In this document: one piece after another, positions 17,182-25,369 of the stretch | Layout: the number at the start of each line of letters is the position of its first letter | Position numbering within the stretch: the stretch's first letter is position 1 | NCBI GenBank assembly: GCA_964001305.1 | Contig: CAXFAI010000019.1 | Location: 62,001 to 126,000 of the forward strand | Direction: 5' to 3' | Length of the DNA stretch: 64,000 nt | From: CAJXMH01 sp964001305 | GTDB taxonomy: Bacteria; Bacteroidota; Bacteroidia; Flavobacteriales_E; Vicingaceae | Program-made: the position numbers and the translations under genes | The notes under the pieces: generated by a model | The model's input: the letters and a program-made list of their open reading frames with translations, nothing else | The model's database searches: none | What the model was told of the DNA's origin: nothing

Positions 17182-18624
17182 TTGAAAAAGCTGGGTCATC
17201 TATTTTTAGTACTAACATTATTATTCATCCCTGAATTACTTTCAGCACAGGATGCAACAGCACTAAATTCCCAAGATCCTGAAATCATACCGATGCAAGG
17301 TTTTTCAATAAGTTCACTATTTAGGGGAGCTATTGGCTTAGTATCGCTGCTACTTATTGCCTATGTATTTAGCAATAATCGTAAAGCTATTAAATGGAAA
17401 ACAGTCGGCTTGGGCTTAGCATTTCAGCTTGTCATAGCTGTTGGTGTATTAAAGGTTCCTTTTGTTCAATACCTATTTGATTTTGTAGGAAATATATTTG
17501 TAAAAATTCTAGAGTTCACGCAAGCTGGAAGCAAATTCTTATTTGAAGGACTGGTAGTAGATATGGAAACCTTTGGTTTTATATTCGCCTTTCAAGTCTT
17601 GCCAACCATCATTTTCTTTTCGGCCTTAACATCAGTGCTTTTCTATTTGGGAATTATTCAAAAAGTAGTAAAAGCATTTGGTTGGTTACTTTCTAGATTA
17701 CTTGGTATATCAGGAGCTGAAAGTTTGAGTGTAGCAGGAAACATCTTTTTAGGTCAAACTGAAGCACCTCTTCTTATAAAAGCTTATTTAGAAAAGATGA
17801 ATAAGAGCGAAATCTTATTGGTCATGATTGGTGGAATGGCAACCGTTGCAGGTGCAGTCTTGGCTGCATACATTGGCTTTTTAGGTGGTGACGACCCTGC
17901 CATGCGTTTAGTTTTTGCAAAACACTTATTGGCCGCTTCTGTAATGGCTGCACCAGGTGCTATTGTAATATCAAAAATCCTATTTCCACAAACGGAATCT
18001 ATTTCTACAGATGTTCGAGTTTCTGAAGATAAAATTGGCTCAAATTTATTAGACGCAATTGCAAATGGAACTACAGAAGGCTTAAAACTAGCCGTAAATG
18101 TGGGTGCAATGCTTCTTGTTTTTGTTGCATTTATTGCCATGATTAACGGTTTATTAGGTGGTATTGCCTCTTTTGATGGAATTGGAAGTTGGCGATTTAC
18201 TTCACTAAATGAAATTATAGCTCAAAACACCTCTTATGAAGGATTGTCATTAGAATTTATTTTGGGAACAATTTTCGCTCCACTGATGTGGCTAATTGGA
18301 GTTGCTCAAGAAGACATGTTGCTTATGGGTCAGCTTTTAGGCATTAAGCTAGCAGCAAGTGAATTTGTTGGCTACATACAACTTGCTGGACTAAAAGACA
18401 TTAGCAATGGAGTGCATCTACATTACGAAAAGTCAATTATCATGGCTACCTATATGCTTTGTGGGTTTGCAAATTTTGCTTCCATTGGTATACAAATTGG
18501 TGGAATAGGATCTTTAGCACCAGGACAAAGAAAAACACTTTCTCAATTTGGAATAAAAGCCTTGATTGGAGGTTCAATTGCTTCACTAATTTCAGCAACC
18601 ATTGCAGGAATGATTCTTGGCTAA
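17182..18624 (+). CDS. NupC/CNT-family concentrative nucleoside transporter
   Basis: The 480-aa membrane protein imports nucleosides with Na+ or H+. It begins at a TTG codon 11 bp after the previous stop. An N-terminal signal-like helix (FLVLTLLFIPELLSAQ) precedes the CNT core. The core signatures are FQVLPTIIFFSALTSVLFYLG, GISGAESLSVAGNIFLGQTEAPLLI (the GxxxxExxxxxxNxFxGxTEAP nucleoside site) and CGFANFASIGIQIGGIGSLAP near the end. The N-terminal extension is usual in Bacteroidota members. Its role fits with the deoxynucleoside kinase and thyA elsewhere in the window. Substrate range (purine or pyrimidine) cannot be decided here. Confidence 0.93.
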   Translation: MKKLGHLFLVLTLLFIPELLSAQDATALNSQDPEIIPMQGFSISSLFRGAIGLVSLLLIAYVFSNNRKAIKWKTVGLGLAFQLVIAVGVLKVPFVQYLFDFVGNIFVKILEFTQAGSKFLFEGLVVDMETFGFIFAFQVLPTIIFFSALTSVLFYLGIIQKVVKAFGWLLSRLLGISGAESLSVAGNIFLGQTEAPLLIKAYLEKMNKSEILLVMIGGMATVAGAVLAAYIGFLGGDDPAMRLVFAKHLLAASVMAAPGAIVISKILFPQTESISTDVRVSEDKIGSNLLDAIANGTTEGLKLAVNVGAMLLVFVAFIAMINGLLGGIASFDGIGSWRFTSLNEIIAQNTSYEGLSLEFILGTIFAPLMWLIGVAQEDMLLMGQLLGIKLAASEFVGYIQLAGLKDISNGVHLHYEKSIIMATYMLCGFANFASIGIQIGGIGSLAPGQRKTLSQFGIKALIGGSIASLISATIAGMILG

Positions 18625-18689
18625 ACTAGCTATTCAGCTTTTAGATTACTTTTTAAAAAAATCACTATTTTCAAGCTTTATTGAAATAG

Positions 18690-19526
18690 ATGAAACCTAC
18701 CTATCCTAACTTACCTCAGAGCTGGGGAATATTTGGCATTGCCATCTTAGCGTCAATTTGTTTTTCATTTGTAAATTTTGGCTTAGTGGATTACCTTTCC
18801 AAGGAGGTATCAATGCTTATATACTATGTATTAAGCATGGGATCCTGTTTGTTATTTGCACACCTCCTTAGGAAAAAGGAAAATAAAACAAGTGAATACC
18901 GGTTTTCAACACCCAAGCTCAGAAGTACTTTTTTGATTGTTATCATGCTTTTGAGTTTGCAGATTGGGATAACTATGCCCTTAAGCAGTTTAATCCCCAT
19001 GCCTGATATGTTTAAACAAATGTTTATGGAATTAGCTGACCTGCATGGTTGGGCTGCATTTTTAACCATAGCCATTGCAGCTCCCATTTTAGAGGAATTT
19101 ATTTTTCGTGGCATTATTCTCGATGGACTGCTAAAAAACTATTCGGCCAAAAAGGCCATATTTTGGTCTAGTTTTCTTTTTGCATTAGTACATATGAATC
19201 CTTGGCAATTCATTTCTGCCATGGTCATTGGTTTATTTTCAGCATGGGTTTACTACCGGACTTCAAATCTACTTCTTTGTATAATTATTCATTTTGCCAA
19301 TAATGGAATTGCTTTTGGAGTAATGGAAATTTGGGATTCAGTAGATATGATTGACATTAACATTATAGACTTTTATGGTGGGCCAATCGCTGCTACTTTA
19401 TTAATCAGTTCTTGTCTCTTAATCTCAATGGTTTGTTTTTTCATTTTAAATCGTATTTTGCCCCGTACAGTTAAGTGGCAATTTAACAGGCATTTAAATG
19501 AATCCGACAGAGAACAAATCAATTAG
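18690..19526 (+). CDS. CPBP-family intramembrane metalloprotease
   Basis: The 278-aa polytopic protein (about seven or eight hydrophobic segments) carries the CPBP/Abi (Rce1-like) motifs. Motif 1 is LEEFIFRGIIL (EExxxR), motif 2 is FALVHMNPWQF and motif 3 is IIHFANNGIAF. Together these supply the glutamates and histidines of the membrane-embedded active site. Bacterial members have been linked to peptide processing or immunity, but many have no known substrate. Its 3' end overlaps the next gene by 29 bp in another frame, so both are probably expressed together. Confidence 0.9.
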   Translation: MKPTYPNLPQSWGIFGIAILASICFSFVNFGLVDYLSKEVSMLIYYVLSMGSCLLFAHLLRKKENKTSEYRFSTPKLRSTFLIVIMLLSLQIGITMPLSSLIPMPDMFKQMFMELADLHGWAAFLTIAIAAPILEEFIFRGIILDGLLKNYSAKKAIFWSSFLFALVHMNPWQFISAMVIGLFSAWVYYRTSNLLLCIIIHFANNGIAFGVMEIWDSVDMIDINIIDFYGGPIAATLLISSCLLISMVCFFILNRILPRTVKWQFNRHLNESDREQIN

Positions 19527-19929
19527 TATTGTATTATTTGATGGGTACTGCAACCTATGCAGCAAGTCTGTACAGTTTATAATCAAGCGCGATAAAAAAG
19601 ACAAATTTCGATTCGCCAGCCTTCAAGAACCAGTAGGTAAAGAATTAAAATCAATTTGTGACGAAGTCAAACAAAAAGAAGACTCAATTATTCTGATTGA
19701 AAATGGAAAATGTTATTCTCAATCAACTGCAGCTTTGAGAATTTCTAAGTCGCTAAATGCTTTATGGCCCTTGGCTTATGGATTAATAATACTCCCAAAA
19801 TTTGTTAGAAATAGCGTTTATTCAGTGGTAGCTAAAAACAGATACAATTGGTTTGGCAAGATGGAAAGCTGTATGGTTCCAACCAAAGAATTAAAAAAGA
19901 AGTTTATTGATGGCAATTCACATCAATAA
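19498..19929 (+). CDS. DCC-family thiol-disulfide oxidoreductase-like protein (DUF393)
   Basis: The 143-aa protein starts its conserved part with IVLFDGYCNLCSKSVQFIIKRD, which holds the DxxCxxC signature that names the DCC family and resembles a thioredoxin-like CxxC. It continues with FRFASLQ and the STAALRISKSL segment typical of the family. No signal peptide is present, so it should be cytoplasmic. A redox role is assumed from the motif, not shown. The start lies 29 bp inside the CPBP gene. Its 3' end overlaps the convergent S41 protease gene by 7 bp. Confidence 0.88.
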   Translation: MNPTENKSISIVLFDGYCNLCSKSVQFIIKRDKKDKFRFASLQEPVGKELKSICDEVKQKEDSIILIENGKCYSQSTAALRISKSLNALWPLAYGLIILPKFVRNSVYSVVAKNRYNWFGKMESCMVPTKELKKKFIDGNSHQ

Positions 19930-20975
19930 GCAAGTATTTCTTGTATAGCTCTTTCAATAATTTCATCTTGTGTTAATTCCATTCGATTTAAAGTAGCGGT
20001 TATTTCAGGAGGAACTCCATTCTCATAATTTTCACGATTAACTTCATCAATTTTGCCAGCTTCTATCTGATTCGCTTGTTGAACTGTATAAGCTTGTGTT
20101 ACGGAAAATCGATACTCCCATCCATTTGGTAATTGCCCACCGTTTGGCAAGCCTAAACCACCTCCAGTGGTATCTCCTACTAAGTACATATTATGAATTG
20201 CCTTAGTCGATAATGCGAAAAATGAACTTGCACTATAAGAGCCACGATCGACTAGAACCATAATAGGTTTATTCAAGTATTTAATTCCCTCATAAGGCAC
20301 AACATCGGCACTTTCCAAATTTGAAAATTCATGATGCTGCTCCCCATTTCTTATTCTACTTTTATATAGCGTAGTGTTTGATGATACAAAACGGGACATT
20401 ATTCGAAATACATTTGAAATCAACCCACCACCATTCTCTCTTAAGTCAATAATTAAACCTTTTGTATTTCTATATCGAGAAAGAACAAAATTTAATTCTG
20501 CATCGGTAATGCTAGTGGAAAAGGTTGACAATCTCACATAGCCTATACTATCCTGTTTTATAAAATCATGAATAAAAGGTCCTGTGATATAGTAATTCCT
20601 ACCGATGTAATTGTCTTCAATTATTCGCAAATCAAAATTATCTGCCCCTTCATACTTTACTCCAAAATAAGAAACGTTAAAACTGGAACTTAAGTTAGCA
20701 TGATCATCCTTCAGTTCTTTCATCATATTTCCCATGATGTTAAACAATTCCACTTGAGACATTCCGCTATAAAGTTGCGCTCTGTACTTGCTCTTCTGCT
20801 CATTCCAATCAATCTGCTTTACATCAAAATAGGAATACTTTAAATCAATTTGTTCCCACAAATAATCAAATGAAGTAAAGGGGTCATCAGTAGACAATTC
20901 ATCTTCTAAAAATGCTTTTTCACATGCAGTAAACAGCAACATAAAGACAACAAACACTGGTAATAACTTTCTCAT
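19923..20975 (-). CDS. S41-family (C-terminal processing type) peptidase lipoprotein
   Basis: The 350-aa precursor has a lipobox ending at Cys18 (LLFTAC). An alpha-helical N-terminal domain (SFDYLWEQIDLKYSYFD, typical of Bacteroidota S41 lipoproteins) is followed by a possible small PDZ-like middle section. The S41 catalytic domain contains DSIGYVRLSTF, LIIDLRENGGG and the nucleophile-bearing DRGSYSASSFFA. It probably sits in the outer membrane facing the periplasm. The ATG overlaps the stop codon of the upstream outer-membrane protein gene (TAATG), so the two are translationally coupled. The substrate is unknown. The 3' end overlaps the DCC gene by 7 bp. Confidence 0.88.
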   Translation of the reverse strand: MRKLLPVFVVFMLLFTACEKAFLEDELSTDDPFTSFDYLWEQIDLKYSYFDVKQIDWNEQKSKYRAQLYSGMSQVELFNIMGNMMKELKDDHANLSSSFNVSYFGVKYEGADNFDLRIIEDNYIGRNYYITGPFIHDFIKQDSIGYVRLSTFSTSITDAELNFVLSRYRNTKGLIIDLRENGGGLISNVFRIMSRFVSSNTTLYKSRIRNGEQHHEFSNLESADVVPYEGIKYLNKPIMVLVDRGSYSASSFFALSTKAIHNMYLVGDTTGGGLGLPNGGQLPNGWEYRFSVTQAYTVQQANQIEAGKIDEVNRENYENGVPPEITATLNRMELTQDEIIERAIQEILAY

Positions 20976-21868
20976 TAATTCAGTCCAATTAAAAGTGAAA
21001 ATTGAATTAAATGAGCCGCGAATTCAAAAGCTGTGTTTTCTTCTCGTGTAGAATATGCATCCCACAAATAAGAAAACTGAACCGCATTAGCATTATGAAA
21101 AAACAAGGTATAATCCAATCGTGAAGAAAAACGAAGTCCTTGACCAATAGTGTGTTTATAATCAGATAGCCAATTTTCTTCATTGATTATTCTTTGTTGA
21201 TGAACATAAGCATAGCCATTTCTGTAGTGACCATTAAGCAAGCCAGTATTAAATTGGTATGTCAGAAGTCTTCTTCGTGGTTTCCAATTATAGTTGATAA
21301 ATAGAAACTTCCCCTGTTTCGTTGTCTTTCTGCTTACATCTCTTTCCACTTTTGCGGAAAGCATTAAATTATAAATGGCTTCAGCACCAAAGCCAGCATT
21401 ATTTAGGACTGAATTAGAACGCAAATTGATTGTTCCAATGGCCTCTCCTCCTACTTTAGTAATCCACTTACTATTCGAAAATCGAGAAAGCACAACCAAA
21501 TGTTTAAACTGAAATTCATATGCCTGTAAATTGGCTCTTGCATATTCATTTCTGATTTGAAAATCATAATTCCCTTGTCTAAAATGGAAACCAAAACGAC
21601 TTTCATTTTTAGTGTTATGTCTTTGATAAGCTAAACTAATACTCGGAGAATAACCTTTGTAGAAAATTGGACTAGTGGCGAAATCTCGAAAGTATGAATA
21701 GCTCAAACCCACTCCTAATTCAAGATATTTAGGTTGTTTCAAATAACATTCTTGAATACTATCAATTGACAATTGTTTTTGACAGAAAACCAGTTGACCA
21801 AAAAGACAAAGTGCAAAAAATGAAAATAGGTGTTTCAAAGCGTTTATTCGAACGTTAAAAATATCCAT
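20975..21868 (-). CDS. Predicted outer-membrane beta-barrel protein
   Basis: The 297-aa precursor has a signal peptide (LFSFFALCLFGQLVFCQ, cleaved near residue 30). Alternating hydrophobic/polar strands follow, such as YLELGVGLSYSYFRDF, FGFHFRQGNYDFQI and FLFINYNWKPRRRLLTYQFNTGLL. The protein ends in LIQFSLLIGLN, a pattern seen in 10-12-strand barrels. The family is not recognised beyond that. Its stop overlaps the start of the S41 protease lipoprotein by one base, so the pair is likely made together. A barrel/protease partnership is an inference from that coupling. Confidence 0.7.
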   Translation of the reverse strand: MDIFNVRINALKHLFSFFALCLFGQLVFCQKQLSIDSIQECYLKQPKYLELGVGLSYSYFRDFATSPIFYKGYSPSISLAYQRHNTKNESRFGFHFRQGNYDFQIRNEYARANLQAYEFQFKHLVVLSRFSNSKWITKVGGEAIGTINLRSNSVLNNAGFGAEAIYNLMLSAKVERDVSRKTTKQGKFLFINYNWKPRRRLLTYQFNTGLLNGHYRNGYAYVHQQRIINEENWLSDYKHTIGQGLRFSSRLDYTLFFHNANAVQFSYLWDAYSTREENTAFEFAAHLIQFSLLIGLN

Positions 21869-21961
21869 AAGCTGTGAATATCTTGTTGCTAAGTAATCTA
21901 AATAATTAGCACATTCTTATTGAAAGGCCATTAATTTTATACTTGAATTAATTCAGGAATC

Positions 21962-22756
21962 ATGAAGCAATACCACGACTTACTAGAGCGAATCTTAGAT
22001 GAAGGGATTAAAAAAGAAGATCGAACCGGTACAGGAACAATCAGTGTTTTTGGTCATCAAATGAGGTTTGATTTGAACGAAGGATTTCCTGCTATTACCA
22101 CAAAAAAACTTCACCTGAGGTCTATTATTCACGAATTGCTTTGGTTTTTGAGCGGTGATACAAACATTAAGTATTTGAAAGAAAATGGGGTTAGCATTTG
22201 GGATGAATGGGCAGATGAAAATGGCAATTTAGGACCTGTTTACGGTTCACAATGGCGCTCTTGGCCAAGTCCTAACGGAGAAAAAATTGATCAAATAAAA
22301 AAGGTAATTGACCAGATAAAAAACAATCCAGATTCCAGAAGAATAATTGTAAGTGCTTGGAATGTGGCAGAAATTGAAAATATGGCTCTTCCACCTTGTC
22401 ATGCTTTCTTCCAATTTTATGTCGCTGATGGCAAATTATCTTGCCAACTCTATCAGCGCAGTGCTGATACTTTTCTAGGTGTGCCTTTTAATATTGCATC
22501 CTATGCATTACTGACAATGATGGTTGCACAAGTTTGCAATTTAGGCTTAGGTGATTTTGTACACACTTTTGGTGATGCTCATCTATATTTAAATCATCTA
22601 GACCAAGCTAAATTGCAATTAAGCAGATCGTTTAGAACTCTTCCAACCATGAAGATAAACCCAGAAGTAAAAGACATTTTTGAGTTCAAATACGAAGATT
22701 TTACACTTGAGAATTACGACCCACATCCACACATTAAAGCGGCTGTTGCTGTATAG
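21962..22756 (+). CDS. thyA: Thymidylate synthase
   Basis: ThyA converts dUMP to dTMP with methylene-tetrahydrofolate as methyl donor and reductant. The 264-aa protein matches the E. coli length. It shows the start KQYHDLLERIL, DRTGTGTISVFGHQMRFDL, the catalytic cysteine in LPPCHAFFQFYV and the dUMP-binding QRSADTFLGVPFNIASYA. The C-terminus ends PHIKAAVAV, as usual. The dihydrofolate it produces is recycled by the DHFR encoded 80 bp downstream, so the two genes form a functional unit. Confidence 0.98.
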   Translation: MKQYHDLLERILDEGIKKEDRTGTGTISVFGHQMRFDLNEGFPAITTKKLHLRSIIHELLWFLSGDTNIKYLKENGVSIWDEWADENGNLGPVYGSQWRSWPSPNGEKIDQIKKVIDQIKNNPDSRRIIVSAWNVAEIENMALPPCHAFFQFYVADGKLSCQLYQRSADTFLGVPFNIASYALLTMMVAQVCNLGLGDFVHTFGDAHLYLNHLDQAKLQLSRSFRTLPTMKINPEVKDIFEFKYEDFTLENYDPHPHIKAAVAV

Positions 22757-22803
22757 TCTTCGACTCCCTGCCCGTCCGGAAGGCGGGTGCTCGAACTGAC
22801 AAA
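22757..22803. repeat. REP-like GC-rich palindrome between thyA and folA
   Basis: Directly after the thyA stop comes a GC-rich block with the stem CCCG-T-CC / GG-CGGG around a GGAA loop, bounded by TTCGACT and CTCGAACTGACAAA. The right boundary CTCGAACTGACAA is identical to part of the nested repeat at 36.69 kb, so both belong to one repeat family. It may also act as an mRNA hairpin within thyA-folA. Confidence 0.6.
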
Positions 22804-22836
22804 GGATACAATCGAAAAAAATTATAAATTACATCA

Positions 22837-23331
22837 ATGAAAATTTCCTTAATCGCTGCAGCAACTGAAAACAACGTTATTGGAAAGAATAATGACCTAC
22901 CTTGGAAGCTACCTGATGATATGAAATTCTTTGTAAAAACTACAAAAGGTCATCATATATTAACAGGCCGTAAAAATCTTGAATCATTCGGAAAATTATT
23001 ACCCAACCGAACCAATTTAGTGCTCACAAGAGACTCCAGTTATCAGTTTGAAGGTGCTAATATTTTTCATGACTTAAATAGCGCCATCGATTTTGCAAAG
23101 CAAAATGGAGAAACCGAATTGATGATTATTGGAGGCGGCGAAATATACAAGCAAGCTATACCAATTGCTGATTGCATATACCTAACTAGAGTCCATACTC
23201 AAATTGAAGGAGATACTTTTTTCCCAGAATTAAAGCCTGAACAATGGACGCTTATTTCAGAGGAGTACCATCCAAAAGATGAACGGCATGCATACGATTT
23301 TACCTTCCTAACTTTTGAAAGAAAGCGCTAA
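22837..23331 (+). CDS. folA: Dihydrofolate reductase
   Basis: DHFR reduces dihydrofolate to tetrahydrofolate with NADPH. The 164-aa protein has the canonical start ISLIAAATENNVIGKNNDLPW (Met20-type loop). The acidic substrate-binding residue follows in LPDDMKFF, then HHILTGRKN, IIGGGEIYKQAI and the C-terminal YDFTFLTFERK. Placement 80 bp after thyA matches the common thyA-folA pair. The REP-like palindrome sits in the gap. The stop overlaps the convergent clpX by 4 bp. Confidence 0.97.
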   Translation: MKISLIAAATENNVIGKNNDLPWKLPDDMKFFVKTTKGHHILTGRKNLESFGKLLPNRTNLVLTRDSSYQFEGANIFHDLNSAIDFAKQNGETELMIIGGGEIYKQAIPIADCIYLTRVHTQIEGDTFFPELKPEQWTLISEEYHPKDERHAYDFTFLTFERKR

Positions 23332-24551
23332 GCTACTTTCAACTTTTTCAAGGAAGATTTATTAAACCTTTGCTTGGCATAAGCTGCCGTAATCGCCAAC
23401 TTTTCTTTTTCTCCATTAGAGGGCACTTCATACATGGCATCCAACATAATGGCTTCGCAAATGGAACGCAAACCTCTTGCTCCTAGATTGTACTCAGCGG
23501 CTTTTTCAACAATAAAATCCAAGGCTTTTTTATCAAAACTTAATTCTACACCATCCAATTCAAACAGTCGAATATATTGCTTGATAATTGAATTTTTAGG
23601 CTCTGTTAAAATTCTTCTCAGGGCAGACTTATCCAATGGATTTAGATGAGTCATTACTGGAATTCTACCGATTAGCTCCGGAATTAAACCAAAGCGCTTA
23701 ATGTCATGTGGAGTTACATATTGTAAAAAGTTTGTTTCATCAATATGTTCTTCTTCCTTGTTCTTATATCCAATAGCGTTGGTATTCAAACGTTTTGCAA
23801 TCAAACGCTGTATACCATCAAATGCACCTCCACATACAAAAAGAATGTTTTGGGTATTTATACTTACCATTTTTTGCTCAGGATGCTTTCTTCCTCCTTG
23901 TGGCGGCACACTTACCGTTGCTCCTTCTAATAACTTTAATAAAGCCTGCTGAACTCCTTCCCCTGAAACATCTCTAGTAATGGAAGGGTTATCACTTTTC
24001 CGAGCAATTTTATCAATTTCATCAATAAAAACAATACCTCGTTCTGCCTTAGCTACATCGTAATCTGCTGCTTGTAACAATCGAGATAATATACTTTCTA
24101 CATCTTCTCCAACATAGCCTGCTTCTGTTAGAACGGTTGCATCCGCAATGCAGAAAGGAACCTCAAGCATTTTTGCAATCGTTTTTGCCAATAATGTTTT
24201 ACCTGTGCCAGTCTCACCAACCAAAAGAATATTTGATTTTTCAATATCTACATCGGCATATGCCCCATGTGTAATTCTTTTGTAATGATTGTAAACTGCA
24301 ACCGAAAGCACTTTTTTAGCTGACTCTTGCCCGATTACATACTCATCTAAGTGCTCTTTTAGTTCTTTAGGTTTAAGCAAGGTAAAGTTTAACTCCTCCC
24401 TATCTTGCTCACCAAATTCTTCTTTTACAATTGCCCCAGCTTGAGCTATACAACTATCACAAATATGCCCTGTAATTCCAGCAATTAGCACATTTGTGTC
24501 TTTTTTATCTCGCCCACAAAAGGAACAATGTATTTTCTTTTCGTCTTTCAT
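23328..24551 (-). CDS. clpX: ATP-dependent Clp protease ATP-binding subunit ClpX
   Basis: ClpX is the AAA+ unfoldase that feeds tagged proteins to ClpP. I start it at the ATG at 24551 (407 aa, MKDEKKIHCSFCGR), because the 14 extra upstream codons lie within a terminator hairpin. The N-terminal zinc-binding domain has CSFC...CDSC. Walker A is GETGTGKT, Walker B is GIVFIDEIDK, and sensor/arginine motifs follow (LGARGLRSICE near the C-terminus). The pore-loop GYVGEDVES is present. clpP lies directly upstream and tig before that, a usual order. The hairpin between clpP and clpX suggests partial termination or a separate clpX promoter. Confidence 0.97.
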   Translation of the reverse strand: MKDEKKIHCSFCGRDKKDTNVLIAGITGHICDSCIAQAGAIVKEEFGEQDREELNFTLLKPKELKEHLDEYVIGQESAKKVLSVAVYNHYKRITHGAYADVDIEKSNILLVGETGTGKTLLAKTIAKMLEVPFCIADATVLTEAGYVGEDVESILSRLLQAADYDVAKAERGIVFIDEIDKIARKSDNPSITRDVSGEGVQQALLKLLEGATVSVPPQGGRKHPEQKMVSINTQNILFVCGGAFDGIQRLIAKRLNTNAIGYKNKEEEHIDETNFLQYVTPHDIKRFGLIPELIGRIPVMTHLNPLDKSALRRILTEPKNSIIKQYIRLFELDGVELSFDKKALDFIVEKAAEYNLGARGLRSICEAIMLDAMYEVPSNGEKEKLAITAAYAKQRFNKSSLKKLKVA

Positions 24552-24554
24552 AAC

Positions 24555-24592
24555 TAAAACAAAATGACCCCGATAGGGTATTATCGAGGTCA
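24555..24592 (-). terminator. Intrinsic terminator/attenuator between clpP and clpX
   Basis: Read on the minus strand, an 11-bp stem (24565-24575 with 24582-24592, one G-U pair) is followed by TTTTGTTTT. It lies 4 nt before the clpX start, so it would end most clpP transcripts or set the clpP:clpX ratio. Confidence 0.75.
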
Positions 24593-24614
24593 AAGTTAAA
24601 CATTTAAAAAGCGC

Positions 24615-25274
24615 TTATTTTTTAGCTAGCACTTCGTCAATCATACCGTAGTCTTTCGCTTCTTTAGCAGACATCCAGTAATCACGATCAGAATCTTCTT
24701 CTACTCTTTTGAAGTCTTGTCCTGAATGGTTTGCAATGATTTCATACAACTCCTTTTTCATTTTTAAGACTTCCTTAACCGCAATTTCCATATCAGAAGC
24801 TTGCCCTTGAGTACCTGCCATTGGCTGGTGAATCATCACTCTAGAGTGTGGTAAAGCCGTTCTTTTTCCTGCGGCACCAGCACAAAGTAGAACAGCTCCC
24901 ATTGAGGCTGCCATACCAGTACAAATAGTCGCTACATCAGGATTGATATACTGCATGGTATCATAAATACCCAATCCAGCATAAACAGAACCTCCAGGTG
25001 AATTCAAATAAACTTGAATATCTTTCTTAGAATCTGCAGACTCTAAGAACAACAATTGAGCTTGAATAATATTGGCAACTTGATCATTAATCCCTGTACC
25101 TAGAAAAATGATGCGATCCATCATCAATCTGGAGAACACATCCATTTGCGCTACATTCAGCTGACGTTCTTCAATAATATAAGGCGTTACAGACTCCAAG
25201 TAGTTTTCTACATGCATGCTGTTTAAGCCTCTGTGCTTGGTTGCGTAACTTTTAAATTCTTTGCTAAAATCCAT
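24615..25274 (-). CDS. clpP: ATP-dependent Clp protease proteolytic subunit ClpP
   Basis: ClpP is the tetradecameric serine peptidase that degrades substrates delivered by ClpX. The 219-aa protein holds the catalytic triad motifs: serine in CTGMAASMGAVLL, histidine in HSRVMIHQPMAG and aspartate in EEDSDRDYWMSA. The conserved YLNSPGGSVYAGLGIYD segment and the C-terminal YGMIDEVL are also present. The N-terminal part (about 25 aa) may include a short propeptide. It lies between tig and clpX on the same strand, and a terminator hairpin separates it from clpX. Confidence 0.98.
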   Translation of the reverse strand: MDFSKEFKSYATKHRGLNSMHVENYLESVTPYIIEERQLNVAQMDVFSRLMMDRIIFLGTGINDQVANIIQAQLLFLESADSKKDIQVYLNSPGGSVYAGLGIYDTMQYINPDVATICTGMAASMGAVLLCAGAAGKRTALPHSRVMIHQPMAGTQGQASDMEIAVKEVLKMKKELYEIIANHSGQDFKRVEEDSDRDYWMSAKEAKDYGMIDEVLAKK

Positions 25275-25369
25275 TTAATTTTTTCTTTTCTATGATGTAA
25301 AAATAAGTCTCTTTACTTTATGCAAATCTTAAAAAATGTTCATGCAAAAAGACCTTTTACATGAAAAGA

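Noticed and set aside
24552..24593. Longer N-terminus for clpX
   Set aside because: The extra codons fall in the terminator hairpin, and the residues are not like any ClpX N-terminus.
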